From positions 558,001-622,000 of the forward strand of contig JAGTJL010000008.1 of the NCBI GenBank assembly GCA_020746875.1: 64,000 bases of DNA. Reading direction: 5' to 3'. Source of the stretch: Rhexocercosporidium sp. MPI-PUGE-AT-0058. Its lineage: Eukaryota > Ascomycota > Leotiomycetes > Helotiales. The notes beneath the pieces were generated by a model, which worked only from the letters and a program-made list of their open reading frames with translations, did not search any database and had not been told where the DNA came from. Made by a program: the position numbers and the translations under genes. Positions 22,101 through 33,793 of this stretch are shown in pieces. Positions within the stretch are counted from its first letter, which is position 1. Each line of letters begins with the position of its first letter.

Positions 22101-23923
22101 CTACCTATAGATACTATTTTGAGTCTATTGGGTGGTGGAGGTGTGTCCTCTCCCTGGCGCTTTTCCTACTTGCGTGCGTCTCGAGTAAAGTCACTCAACT
22201 CGTTATTCAGTACTGGACAGGGGCTGTGTCTGTCTATGGAAACAACGTCAATAATTTCTATCTCGGGGTGTATGGTTTACTTGCCGCCATTGGTATTGTG
22301 ACGTGGCCGGTGGCTACATATCATTACTTCATGCATGTGGTCCCTGCAAGTGCGGAGGAGTTGCATGCCAGGCTGTTGAAGTCAGTGATGGGCGCACCGC
22401 TGAGTTTCTTTGCGGCAACGGATACGGGGACGACGACGAATAGGTTCGTAATATTGCTCTTTCTAGTTTAATTTCGGTTTTGATGTGAGTAAAGTATGCT
22501 AATGATACGATAGATTTAGCCAGGATATGTCCGTCGTAGACGGCGAGCTCCCATTCGCGCTCGTCGACCTCGTGTTCGCTATTATACAGACAGTAATGGG
22601 CGCAATATTCATGTGTATTTCAGCTGGATACTTCACACTCACTGTGCCCGTTGTCGGCATCATAGTTTGGCGTCAGTCCTCCGAGCGTTCCCTTGTCGCA
22701 ACATCTGTCTGATTTTAAACACAGTAATCCAGAAATACTACCTTCGCACGTCTCGCCAAATCCGTATCCTAGACCTCGAAGCAAAATCACCACTCTACAC
22801 ACACTTCATCGAGACCTTATCTGGTCTCCCCACCATCCGTGCATTTGGCTGGTCCGCTTCGTTTGTCTTGCAGAATCTCTCTCTGCTTGACGCTTCGCAG
22901 AAGCCATATTACCTGCTCTTCTGTATTCAGCGCTGGCTCGCCCTCGTTATGGACTTGATGGTCAGCGTTCTTGCTATCCTTCTCATGGTTCTAATCGTGA
23001 GACTGAGGTATACTATCGGCGCTGGGTACGTAGGGTTGGCGTTGTTGAATGTCATGGGGTTTGGAGAATCACTGGCGTGGATTGTGAGGCAGTGGACGGA
23101 TCTGGAGACGAGTATTGGAGCAATCTCAAGACTGAAGACATTTTCTGAGAAGACTCCGTGCGAGAACCTTAAGGCCGAAAATCAAGCTGTTCCAGAGAGC
23201 TGGCCTTCGAAAGGGGAGATTGTTCTGAGGAATCTCACGGCTGCGTATACGGTTTCTGGGACGCCGATTTTGAAAGACGTGAATTTACATATCGAGGCAG
23301 GAGAAAAGATCGGGATTTGCGGAAGGACTGGAAGTGGAAAGAGCTCTTTACTCATGACTTTGTGTCGTATGCTTGAGATCGACTCCGAGAGTTCTGTCAT
23401 CGTGGACGGTATCGATATAACGACAATCCCGCGGCAATTAGTACGCTCTCGCTTCAACGCCATTCCCCAAGATCCTTTCTTTATGAAAGGAAGCATCCGC
23501 TTCAACGCTTCCCCAGATTCCACACACAGCGATGCCGCGATTATAGCCGCGCTGACGAAGGTCCAACTGTGGTCAGTGGTTGCTGCCAGAGGCGGGCTCG
23601 ATACCAAGCTCGAAAACGAGACATTCTCACACGGTCAGCGCCAGTTATTCTGTCTCGCACGCACTATACTCAGGAAGAGTAAGGCTGTTATGATGGATGA
23701 GCTGTCGAGTAGTATTGATGTAGAGACTGATTTGTTGATCCAAAAGGTTATCCGCGAGGAGTTTGCTGGCGCGACGCTTGTTGTGGTTGCGCATCGACTG
23801 GACACGATTATGGATTTTGACAGGGTGGTTGTTATCAGTGATGGGAGAGTTTTGGAGGTTGGAGAACCGAGGGGGTTATTGGAGACGAGGGATAGTTTTT
23901 TTAGGGAGTTGTATTATTCTTGA
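19154..23923 (+). CDS. ABCC (MRP-type) full ABC transporter, 1476 aa
   Basis: ATP-driven exporter with N-terminal extra membrane domain, TMD1-NBD1-TMD2-NBD2. Exons 19154-19363, 19415-20312, 20374-20618, 20674-21571, 21621-22443, 22514-22671, 22725-23923; all phases match. NBD1 has Walker A GPVGCGKST (about 670), signature LSGGQKQRLALARAL (about 763), Walker B LLIIDDGFSGLD and switch His in ATHAAHRL. NBD2 has GRTGSGKSS (about 1276), Q-loop PQDPFF, a signature weakened to FSHGQRQLFCLAR, catalytic Glu in MMDELSSS and switch His in VVAHRLD. The LDLEAKSPLYTHF segment in TMD2 is typical of fungal ABCC pumps. Substrate cannot be told from sequence. The second Walker B carboxylate in NBD1 is Asp, as is usual in this asymmetric family. 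Confidence 0.93.
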
Positions 23924-26251
23924 TGATGTCTGTCAAGGAGTGGAGATGAATGTTTTCGAGCGTCGTATATCCCTCAAGGCGGTTAGGCTTGGATGATGGA
24001 CCGCCTACCTTGCTCATTGTTTGTGTTTTGGTCGGTAATGGACAAATGAATACAACTATCTTTACATTACAATTCTAAAACATAGCTTCATTAGAAGACT
24101 TCTGCTCGTGATTTGGCCAGAAATTCCTGTGAGTAGTGTGCCAGTTGAAGGAGTGTATCATTTGAAGGTGTGAAAATGAAATGTCCTGTACGCAAGAGAC
24201 CTGGAGGCCAGCCCACGCTCCCGAGTTGAATCGCCCTTGAGCCTAGTTCTTCTTGACACTTTAGACACAACGCTTGCAATCGTGAAAACACCGATGATGG
24301 CACACATGAAATAGACAGTTGGATGTCCAGATGCATGATCAGCTTGATATTTGAGAATGTGTCAGCTTGTTTGCAGAGGTCCTCTTTTTTGCTTTACACC
24401 AGCAACCTATTTCCAATGAAGATTTCACAGTCTAAGAATCAACACACTGAAAAGCTCCTTACCACTATTTCCAGTAGCCGCTCCTGTATTCGCATTGTGA
24501 GGGTGTAAGTTTGCAACTGTTTGCCCGAGAAGAGTGAAGTATCACAGGTTCATCTAGCCGTGGCAACACCATCATGAACGCCCAGGATGTGCGAGCAACT
24601 TCTTAAAGAATCTTGAGACACAGATGGATACACAGACACACACTTCAGTTGAACAAGATACATCATCGAGACGGAGTCCGGGCTTATACTGCACGGGGCA
24701 AGGATCTAGCTGTAAAGTGCAAAGGGATGTAAAATCAATGTCATAACCACTAACACTTCCAAATTTACCACTGACAACCATAGCATGAGACTTAGTAAAT
24801 AGCGTAAGCCAGTGTGTGTAGTGATATGAGCAATCCAGGATCTTCTTTAAAAAGAACGGCGAATAAGCATCGAGGTTAAATATGGTAATCCAGTTTTGTG
24901 TCTTAACGTGTGCTGGTTTGAGCATAATATGTTGACATAAAAGCTAATTTGAAGTTCGCAGGCAGGGAAAAACTGTTGTCTCAACCAAAGATGACTAAAG
25001 GCATTCCTGAATGTTTGGAAGGCTTGAAAATTGTGGATCCTCCGGTTAGGGAAGAAATAATTGTGGTGTGGTGGCTGTTAAAACTAAAGTAGCGACCGAG
25101 ATTCGTGTCGACGAATGAGAGCAATTTCCCTTTTCGGATTGATCGTTCCGTAAAGCCCAAAACTGTCGAGCAGACCAAATGTCTTCCCTTTTATACAAAG
25201 ACGAGATACTACTGAACATGAGCACGAGGGAGCTTTACCAGAGCCCTTTCTATGATTCCTCATGTTAGCAGCTTCACATCTCAGTAATGTATACGAACGT
25301 TAGCGGGAAACTCGTGTTTCTCAGTCCTAAGTCCCTGAGACACTGAGACATTGATACTCCTTACTCTGAGCTTCTTGTCGCTTATCGCTTGGCTGATGTT
25401 GCGGGCTGAGAACGCTTTCTTCAAATCCGGTCAGACAGACATCCTTTCCTGTACACACAACTTTGAGGAAATTCCATCAGCATAGCTGAACTGCGTCTTC
25501 AGATTAATATTCATCGATATATTTGACCAATAATGGTAGAATGAGGGAAAGTGGAGATAGATCACCCGAGTTTGAGATTAGGTTGCTGTTTTGGAAGCTT
25601 ACTAATCGGAACCCCCGCTTTAACTTAAGCGATCCGAGTTCATGTTCGGATGTTCCTACTTCCTTCTTTTCAATAACTACTTCTTCTCGAATCTCCCTAC
25701 TCGACAGTATCGTCCCAGCGCCATGGTCACGGATGTGCCACTGATATCGCTAGTCGTCGTGAGATGGAAGCACATGCCATGTCTTCTTGATATCTTGTTA
25801 CCTCCCCACTTTTGAAGATAATCATTGCCGGTTCAATTTCCATCGGATCTCCGCAGGCGACCAGCATAATCTCCACTGTTCAACGCCATAAGACAGCTGC
25901 CAGAGGTGCAGACAAGTCGTGTGTCTCTTGAAGCTACTAGGCCAGTGCCGTTGTGGAGCACAACACAGACCAGTCAATGGTTTGCAAACGTCTACCAGGA
26001 TCTTAGTACAACCTTACTATGCAATCCTGGAATACATCATATCTGAAGACTCGTAGAGTTTGGAAAAGAGACGAAAATGTGCTTCCTTACCTAATTGAAT
26101 TTTCGGGGCTTGCTCCAGCACATTTTCATATCTATTGATGTTCTGGTGTCATTTCATCTGTAACTATCCCATATCAAAGCCTTTTCCCATAACTCTTCCT
26201 CTTCTACTCGCATCAGTCCCATATCGATTTCACAAATCAAAAACTGCCACA
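23924..26251. other. Intergenic, gene-poor
   Basis: About 2.3 kb without a supported complete gene. A minus-strand stretch at 24375-24094 reads like the 3' end of a protein (LQALCLKCQEELGSRAIQLG, then GHFIFTPSNDTLLQLAHYSQ) and may be a remnant; it is listed separately. Other open frames have biased composition or lack ATG. Confidence 0.45.
24091..24390 (-). pseudogene. Possible 3' fragment of an unrecognised gene
   Basis: A minus-strand frame from about 24390 to the TAA at 24091 has protein-like composition (KQADTFSNIKLIMHLDIQLS, WPPGLLRTGHFIFTPSND). No upstream exon with good splice borders was found, and the frame closes with a stop just upstream. It could be a relic, or chance. Confidence 0.2.
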
Positions 26252-27769
26252 ATGTCTCTCCGCACGGCCTCAGTCAAGAACCACAGCTCAGATGATGAGA
26301 AAGCCCAAGCCAACTATAGCACTGGTGTCGTGGAGCCGTATGAGGATCCGATGGAGGAAAATGAGGTGTTCAAGAAGACGAAGGATGGAGTTGATTTTCG
26401 AACTGTTGGGTGGCCAAGGGCACCTGTGATTTTCCTGAAAGGTATCAATGAATCTAGCTTCCGAATAGACATGTTCACTAACAACAATTCAGTCATTTTT
26501 GCCACAGGAGTGCTCAGTATCCCTTCTGCCATGTACAGCCTGGGAGCCTTGGGTGGTGCTCTCAGTTTTCTTGGATGGGGAGCTCTCAACACTTACACAG
26601 CGGTCGTTCAGGGTAACTTTCGAAATTCTCATCCGGCATGCCACTCCATCGCAGACATGGCAGCATTTCTCGGTGGAAACGTGTTGAAAGAGATCGTTGG
26701 TGCGCTATTTCTAGTGGCCTACGTCCTCTGTGCAGGCTCGGGTATTCTTGGAGTATCCATCGGTCTCAATGCTCTCTCGTCTCATGCTGCATACACAGTT
26801 TGGTGGTCGTTCATCGCAACTATTGTCTTTGCGGCCACAGTTTCGGTCCGAAAGTTTCACCAAATCGGTGGGCTAACGTGGGCTGTATTCATCTCGATTT
26901 TTGTGGCGGTTTTCATTATTGTGGTGGCGGTTACTACATTGGACCGTCCAGCCGCTGCACCTCAAGATGGTGATTTCGACCACCATGTTATTAGACACCC
27001 AACATTCATTGCAGGAATGACAGCTTCAGCTACCATATTCGTTTCATCCTCTGGAACATCGGCATTCCTACCTGTCATTTCAGAGATGCGGCAGCCGAAA
27101 GATTTCAAAAAGGCGCTCTTCACCTGCATGGCAATCGTTCAAATTGCGTACCTCAGCTTCGCTCTGGTCGTCTATAAGTGGTGTGGTCAGTGGGTTGCAT
27201 CACCTTCACTAGGATCAGCAGGTCCTACTACAAGAAAGTAGCCTATGGCATTGGTCTCATTGGTTTGATCGTCTCGGCTACTCTGTACCTTCACGTCGCA
27301 GCCAAATATCTTTTCGTACGTATTCTGCGGAAAATCTCCTCACCTACAGCAAAACACCATAATCCACTGGGGTACTTGGCTCGGATGCACCATCAGCGTC
27401 TCCTCGCTCTCCTTCCTGCTCGCCGAAGCTATCCCTATTTTTAATTACCTGCTTGCTTTGACCGGATCTGTTTGTTTCACTCCGCTGGCTATTGCCCTCC
27501 CAGGTTGTTTGTAGCTTTACGATCATGGTTCGTACAGGACTGGCAGTATCCGGCAGAAGGCTACATACTATGCACACTGCACCTTACCCCCGCTCGGGGC
27601 ATTTCTGTGTGTTGGTGGGACATATGCGGCAGTGTAGTTGATCATCGATGCTTATGATAACGGCATCATTAGTAAGTTCTGTCTTCGAATTTTACTGCAT
27701 AAACAAATCCTGACTTGGATAGGGAACGCGTTCTCTTGTGCGGATAACTCGAACTCATCTGGACACTAG
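26252..27769 (+). pseudogene. Broken amino-acid transporter (AAAP/AVT-type)
   Basis: The intact first part (ATG 26252; 51-nt intron 26442-26492) encodes a family-typical start: FATGVLSIPSAMYSLGALGG, then helices such as LFLVAYVLCAGSGILGVSIG. At about 27228 one base is missing (SAGPT then KKVAYGIGLIGL in the next frame). At the A-run near 27331 one extra base restores the frame (HLQQNTIIHWGTWLGCTISV). Two in-frame TAG codons follow, at 27512-27514 where Trp is expected and at 27635-27637 where Gln is expected. Then comes a further intron (about 27673-27722) and a short last exon ending at 27769. The damage would remove several helices. Family assignment is by recognition; the intact gene would import or store neutral amino acids. 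Confidence 0.85.
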
Positions 27770-28409
27770 CTTTGGAGTGTAGCGATTACAAGCAAGATAC
27801 AAACGTGTTTTATAGAGGCTTATGTATATTCGACACAGCTGTCAATGGTGTGTTTGAATGCTGGCTTCTTTTGTCAGGTCGTGTATCCTTTCAGATTTCT
27901 TCGTCGGCAGCTCTAGTCCGAGTCAAGCTTTCACTCGCTTGCCAGTCGAGTCGAGATGATGTTAGGATGTATTCTGTATCCAGCTATTGATAGGTTCTCT
28001 TTTTGGCCAATACGTAAATACCTGGTTCAAACATCGCCCTCAGCCATCTAGTCCCCTCCATTGTGTTTATGCGACAATCGTGTTACCCCTGAATCAAGCG
28101 AACTCACCACCTCTACAGAAGCTTTTGAGGTTCACTACAATATTATTTGCATCTCATGGTGAATCTCCATGCTGATATCTTGGCTTTAGTGGAGTTGTGT
28201 GTTTGATACCTAGCGCTATCTGCGTGCCGAAATACTGGCGGAGTCTAGACAGCTTTATCTCTACAATGAATCGGACATTCAAGGACGGAATGGAGGTTGC
28301 CCTTCCAAGGGCGTGCTCAGTCTCAAGCACCACATAAATTTATACCCAAGTGCCAGTTCCCCACCCAGGACCCCACATCTCACCATGCCCCGAGCCCTTC
28401 TTTGGTACT
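27770..28409. other. Intergenic between transporter pseudogene and Zn2Cys6 gene
   Basis: Only short frames without coding character are visible. The two flanking genes end toward each other here. Confidence 0.5.
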
Positions 28410-31089
28410 TCAGTACCGCAAAGCCTGCCCAAGATCATTAGCATCGGCAGGACGATGTACATTTCCTAGGTTCCAGTCCATAGAAGACCAGTCAAGCTGA
28501 CTTGGATCAGCATTCAGCGGGCCTATCCCCAACATGTCAGGGCTACCGCCCCAGGGGCCTGGTGCGGTCAATCCCTGTTGGCCACCCATGCCAAGGAACA
28601 TATTCTGATCGAAGTTCATAGGTATCGATATTGGAAATGACTTCATTTCGACATCCGGTAGAACTTGCTGTATTGTGTCGGCAACTGGTGGGGTCTGCAA
28701 CATAACTTGTCGGATATACGAGATCAGCCTTGGAGTCACCATAGGCTCTCCTAATTGCTCGGATGCTTCCTCCCGTGCAGCCCATGCCTGGAGAGCGACT
28801 GGTGCGAGGATTTTGTAGAACACGTGATCGCGTGGAGTTCGAATACTGTGTTGGGCTTCGTAGTTGGCACTCAAAGCTTCCCAGGCTCTCTCAGCCAGGG
28901 GGCTGTGTGGTTGATGCTTCAAGTTCTGAATGATCTGGACATAGGCTGGGAATGGATAGTACGACTGTATCATCCACAAGAACCCTGCTGTGAGAGGAGA
29001 GGTGCTGATCTTCGTGTTACATTCGATCATCGTAATGGCGTTCCCGAACGCGGCATCGCGTGCAGCGTCCGCTTGAGCTCTGGGTATACTTGACGATCTT
29101 GAGTAGTGCTCGAGAAGACGGCATTTAGCAAGCAGTCCTCGCGCGGTCCACTTGAAGAGATTTAGCGCTCAATTCAGGTGAGTTTGAGCCTACGGCTAGC
29201 TGAGAGCTTCTAGGGAAGACATTACAGGCTGAACCCAGATTCACATAGAAAAAAGGGCATTGCACATACGATTGTCATGAAGTGAAGCGGGATTTCTGGG
29301 TCGCAGACTTTGAGATAGTTCTCTTCGATCAGACTTTCCAGACTGCCCATCTCACTACCTTGCGAGACGGGGTGAGGTTGGTGTCCCTGGGCAACGGGGA
29401 GTAGCGCCGGGTTATTAAAGTCGAGGCTAACAAACAAGTCAACTTGAATACAGAGCGTTGCATAAAATCAGATGTTGACGACTAATAGCAAGGTAAGACC
29501 GCCCTTCGCTAGGAAATGGTTGTGAGGCACTCACTGCCATTTTGTATGCCGAATAAAGTTCCCCACCTCACTTCGGACGACAGCGAATATTGCGTCAGAG
29601 AAGGTATTTTGAGCCTGTGGAGGTTCCTTCATTTGAGGTCTTAGGTCGGAATCAGCGACATTGAGAGGAACTCTGCAATCAAAGATCGGAGTAAGTGTTG
29701 TAACTTTGGCATCAGCCGTCTCGCTTACGCGAGCGTCAAAAAGTACGAGTGCCCACCCTTCGCCACAGCAACAGCATTAGCATGACTCCAGTTTTAACAA
29801 GATAGAAGCTTTTGTGGCCGGTGATCAAGCATCATCGACAAGAGAATTTTCCAGAGATTATGCACTCACATAGTCTTCGGCGCATTTCTGCCTCAAGAGG
29901 GGCAACTTTAGCTAACATAGCCTCTTTGTCGATTCCCATTCGTTGCGCGATGCGAATAGCAACACCTAGCATAGAAGATAACGATTGTGGTACCGTCACT
30001 GGCCTTACCGAGACCTAAAATCGTCAGCAAAGTCACACCAGCAACATCAATGAAACTCACCAGATACAAGAACAATGCGGTTAAGCATTCGCGATCGGTA
30101 GTCCTCAAAAATCCACAATTTAGTAGAGCCTGTTGACACCCAAACTGGTATCTTATCATGAGGTCTTCCTTCGTAGAGCCAAAGGTGACAATGCAATCGT
30201 GCTCGTTTAGACTCAACACAGCCATGCAATAGATGCTGAACATGAGAGCCTCCAAAGGAGGATCGATACTGGAGATATTGCTTGCAGCTTCTATAATCCG
30301 CCCCTGCAGACTGGGAGTATGCGTGACCTTGAGTAGAGGGTTGACATTGTCGAGATAGAGCTGCCAAAGCTTGAAAATATGGATCGGTTCCGGGTGAAAC
30401 GTCGAGATGTCGACGGATGATTTTCCAGAGCCAAAGAGAAGGTGGTCGTCGTGGAGAACCATACTACTCATGGCTTTCTTGATATGGACCGCACGAACAT
30501 CATCATCCGATGAGTTACTATGATTATCAGGATCTCTAAACTAATCTTATTGTTAGCGGCAGGCACGATGAAATGGAGATTCACAGCTACCTCCTGACTC
30601 ATGGCGTGTAAGATGTTCCTTGAGAAGTCAATTCTTGTAGCTTGAGAGATAGAGTCAGGTGCAAACATACTTGGTCTCTGGTATTCTTTCAGAGCTGGTC
30701 GTTGTAGCGGGAGACGGTCGCTCCATACTTGCAATCCTCTGTGGCTCTTCATCTGAATCGTCCCCTACACTGTACTCCACTTTAGGGGAGTACTTCTCCG
30801 ACGATTCCTTGTGAAGAGGGTCAAACTTGATGTTATTCTGCCGCAGTATATCCTCATACTTGCGAAGTCGATCCAACAGATCTCGTTCAGGAAACCTACG
30901 TTTTCGCTGACGTGTAACCTGAGTGGCCGGTATACACTGTGCTCTGGCTTTGACGCAATTGGCACAAGGATGTTTCCGGTCGCATTTGACCTTTCTCTGC
31001 TGACAGAGAATACATGCAAGTACTCTCTGGGGCTTTGAAGGCTGGATAGATCCAGGAACGGAGTCCGGAGATGGGTCCGGGGCTGACAT
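28410..31089 (-). CDS. Zn2Cys6 fungal transcription factor, 730 aa
   Basis: DNA-binding regulator. Exons 31089-30671, 30618-30591, 30540-30061, 30014-29870, 29757-29535, 29426-29270, 29150-28410; phases close. The zinc cluster lies at residues 26-52 with six Cys (C26, C29, C36, C42, C45, C52), followed by a basic stretch (RQRKRRF) and a coiled-coil-like segment (RDLLDRLRKYEDILRQNN). The middle carries the fungal-specific regulatory domain, recognisable by FKLWQLYLDNVNPLLKVTHT, GVAIRIAQRMGID, EAEMRRRLWW and ALVLFDARVSE. The C-terminus is rich in Pro, Gly and Met. Start is the first in-frame ATG. Targets are unknown; the closest neighbours are a broken transporter and a broken membrane protein gene, so no pathway is implied. 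Confidence 0.92.
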
Positions 31090-32008
31090 AGTCCGCAAAG
31101 CTTGTCTCGCACTTGGGACCAGACTGCGATGCCTGCAACGAGAAGAAATCAAAACGTTCTTGGCCAAGTGATGAATGTGGATTTTCTGTCACGAACTCTT
31201 GTGGTTTCCTGGAGGCAGCAATGATGCATTGAAACGGTAGCCATGCGGCACAGTCTCGTCGTCGGGCTCGTAAATTGCCGAGCGTCATGTGACTGTGGTG
31301 AAAAGCACCTGATCTCTTCTTGGTTCTAACATTCCATACTGTTGTACGGATCCTGATATAACTCGCCAGCGTTTAATAATTTCAGAGCCACTCGCAACCC
31401 CGCCCCCACCTCCCCCAAATGCTATTTCCATCAATCTAACTCTTTCCGGTTTGAGAAACACATCTAAATCTCACTTCTTCAAAGAAAGTGTACTTTGTAG
31501 TAAAAAAGAGTATCATTTTGATATTGCTTTCAGTCGTAAAATCTGTGGCGTCGTATTTCACATTGTTAGTATAAAACTTCCGTCTTTAGTGTCTTTACCA
31601 CTCTGGATCCGTCCCTGCCTGTTGAGATCAACCCATCAAGTCGAAAGTCGCCTCATGTTCAAGCGCAATAAGTGAGCTCAGGGTCTTGACTTCTGCCTAT
31701 GGAACCCCTTGGGAAATGGACAAGGCATCCAACAGTCAAATTTCCATTGAGACGTAGCCAGAGCCAATGTATGATACATAGTCGATCGAAGCAATTGTCA
31801 CCAAGGCCCAATGGCGGTCCTGATATTGACCTCTATTGAAAGTGCAAGATTGAAGTAACCCATGCTCCTCTGTGAGTGGGTGATCAACTATAGCAAAGGG
31901 ACACACGATCAATGAATTGTAAGGGTATACGCGCTGTATACGATTATCGCGTCTCAAAGTAACTGGATAATCCTATCACCGATATCTGGATCCATCACGC
32001 TGGAAATG
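31090..32008. other. Intergenic; promoter of the Zn2Cys6 gene
   Basis: No supported gene. A C-rich tract (CCCCGCCCCCACCTCCCCC) lies at about 31399-31418. The left part should hold the promoter of the minus-strand regulator. Confidence 0.5.
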
Positions 32009-33793
32009 TCAGCCGCAGTATTCAGGTACAGTATGTAAAACAGCAGCTCTAAAAATAAGTATTTGCCTTAGCTTCTTCCTTTCTTCAAGCTCCAGCACGC
32101 TTTTCTCGATCTTCCCATTTGCCAATTTTTTGTACTTTTGCTTCCTGCGTTCCCTGACAACCTTCCCGCTCTCTGCCTCAAGGCTGACTTGCCAAGTATT
32201 TTCTTCACCCCCCTGCCAATATCAGTGGCGACTTGGTCCTCAGAGTTGGGGACGCCAGAGGCTCCATCCCCAGAGGTATCAAAGGTCCGACCGTCGTCGT
32301 TAAAATGGAAGACAGAGCACTCAGGCAGGATTGTCTTCAACACGTACGTCCCACAAGAGCGCAATAGCCTCACATGCAGCCAGCGAGCCTCCGCATTTGA
32401 GAAGCCACCAGTCGATTTCCAGGAGCTGGAACTGTAGAATCTGTCGCCTGTGGATTGTTTTATCGGCTTGTGGTAACAAGGAGGATGCCATCGTTGAGCC
32501 GCTTTCGCACCATTTGGTTTCGATCCATCTGTGGAGGATTGGAACGACTCGGATGTTCTGCTCGCCGCCAGCACCGTATGGGACATCCATGCGAGGTCGA
32601 CGGCGTGTTTCGCTCTCGGTTGTATAGAGCCACGACCAGCCTAGGTCTTTGTCATCTATGGCTAGGTGGCTCAAATCTTGATCGCCGAGGCCGAGGTTTG
32701 CGACTTCGTGATTGATGAAGGACGCTGTGAGACAAGGGAGCAGACCGCTAACTTCGTCTTGTTGCGCTTTCCCCAACTTCTTCAAAACTTTCAGAAGGCC
32801 GGTAGGCCCACCAGTGAAAGTTGCGACTCGAAGGGGTATTGGAATCCTGGCCAACATGAGAGTGAAGATTGCGCCCAGTCCGTGATAATTGGCTGCTGAG
32901 GCCGCAGTTTGAAGCCATTTAATCCTGTGGGTATCTCCTATGACGGAATTTCAAAGATGGTGATGGTATCCTGCACAACGAGTGATCAAGTCTAGCACGA
33001 ATTTTCGAACGTCAAAATCCAGGGACACGGAAAACTTGCTGCCGTAAGCTACAGGTCCCTCGAGATTCTCATGTCGGATCTCTTCAAGCAAGTGAGCATC
33101 ACTGCTGAACGAGTAGAAGCGTTGTTAGTCCAGTAGATCGAAGATAACCACAGTACCCAGGTCGGGATAGTCTCGAAACCGAAGCTAGCAAGTTGGCCCT
33201 CGAACTCTTGGATAGATGGAGCTCCATCCCTAGTCACGACATTGTACCCTACCATGCAAGCCAAGATAACTGCGTTCAGAACCGTGGTCCAGGCGGGAGG
33301 AGCTGTAACGTCGGCTGGGAGGTGATCTGTGACAACCTCCACATCGTGTATGTCTTCTACACTTTCTGCATTTTTCGCTTCGTCCGCATCTTCTGCACAA
33401 AGAGATAAAACACGCTGTATTAAGCAGTGTAACCCATCGCGCGGGATATATTTTGACTCTGCTGAAGACCGTCCCATCTTCGCTACCTTTCAATCGATGG
33501 ATTTCTCTTATAAAAGGGACTTTGGCAGTCATTCGGTATCGAAGCTCATCTCCATGAAAGTGAGTCTGGGTCTTGGTGGCGAACGAGCCAGTAGCTGCTT
33601 TGGAGGCCTTAAACCGGCCTGGTCCGGCACTCAGAAATCCTTGAAATACTGTAACTCCTGCGATGAGGAGACCGAGGGCACCAATCGCGGCAGTGAAAGC
33701 GAAGCTTTGCGGATCCTAATTGAAGCTTGACTGTGCTTTAATTAAAACCCCGAGGAGACATTCGGTCGAGTTATAGAGGCAAGGAGCTGACAT
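32009..33793 (-). pseudogene. Fungal multi-TM membrane protein gene with an in-frame stop
   Basis: Coding segments are clear. The first reads MSAPCLYNSTECLLGVLIKA then, after a TAG at 33718-33716, DPQSFAFTAAIGALGLLIAG and VTVFQGFLSAGPGRFKASKA to about 33488. Next comes HLPADVTAPPAWTTVLNAVI to 33152, spliced with a good intron (33151-33105, containing ACTAAC) to SDAHLLEEIRHENLEGPVAY. Then KWLQTAASAANYHGLGAIFT leads into a long exon (about 32930-32349), and a last exon (from about 32215) ends TGA at 32009. Related fungal proteins read N-Q-D-P-Q at the stop, so CAG to TAG is the simplest explanation. A 33-nt intron would avoid the stop but is implausibly short. Some borders (near 33480-33390 and 33040-32935) are unresolved. 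At least two membrane segments are visible. Function unknown. Confidence 0.6.

Noticed and set aside
24572..24925. 117-codon minus-strand frame
   Set aside because: Biased composition (repeated VCVCVSICVS from a CA-rich stretch), no domain and no neighbouring exons.
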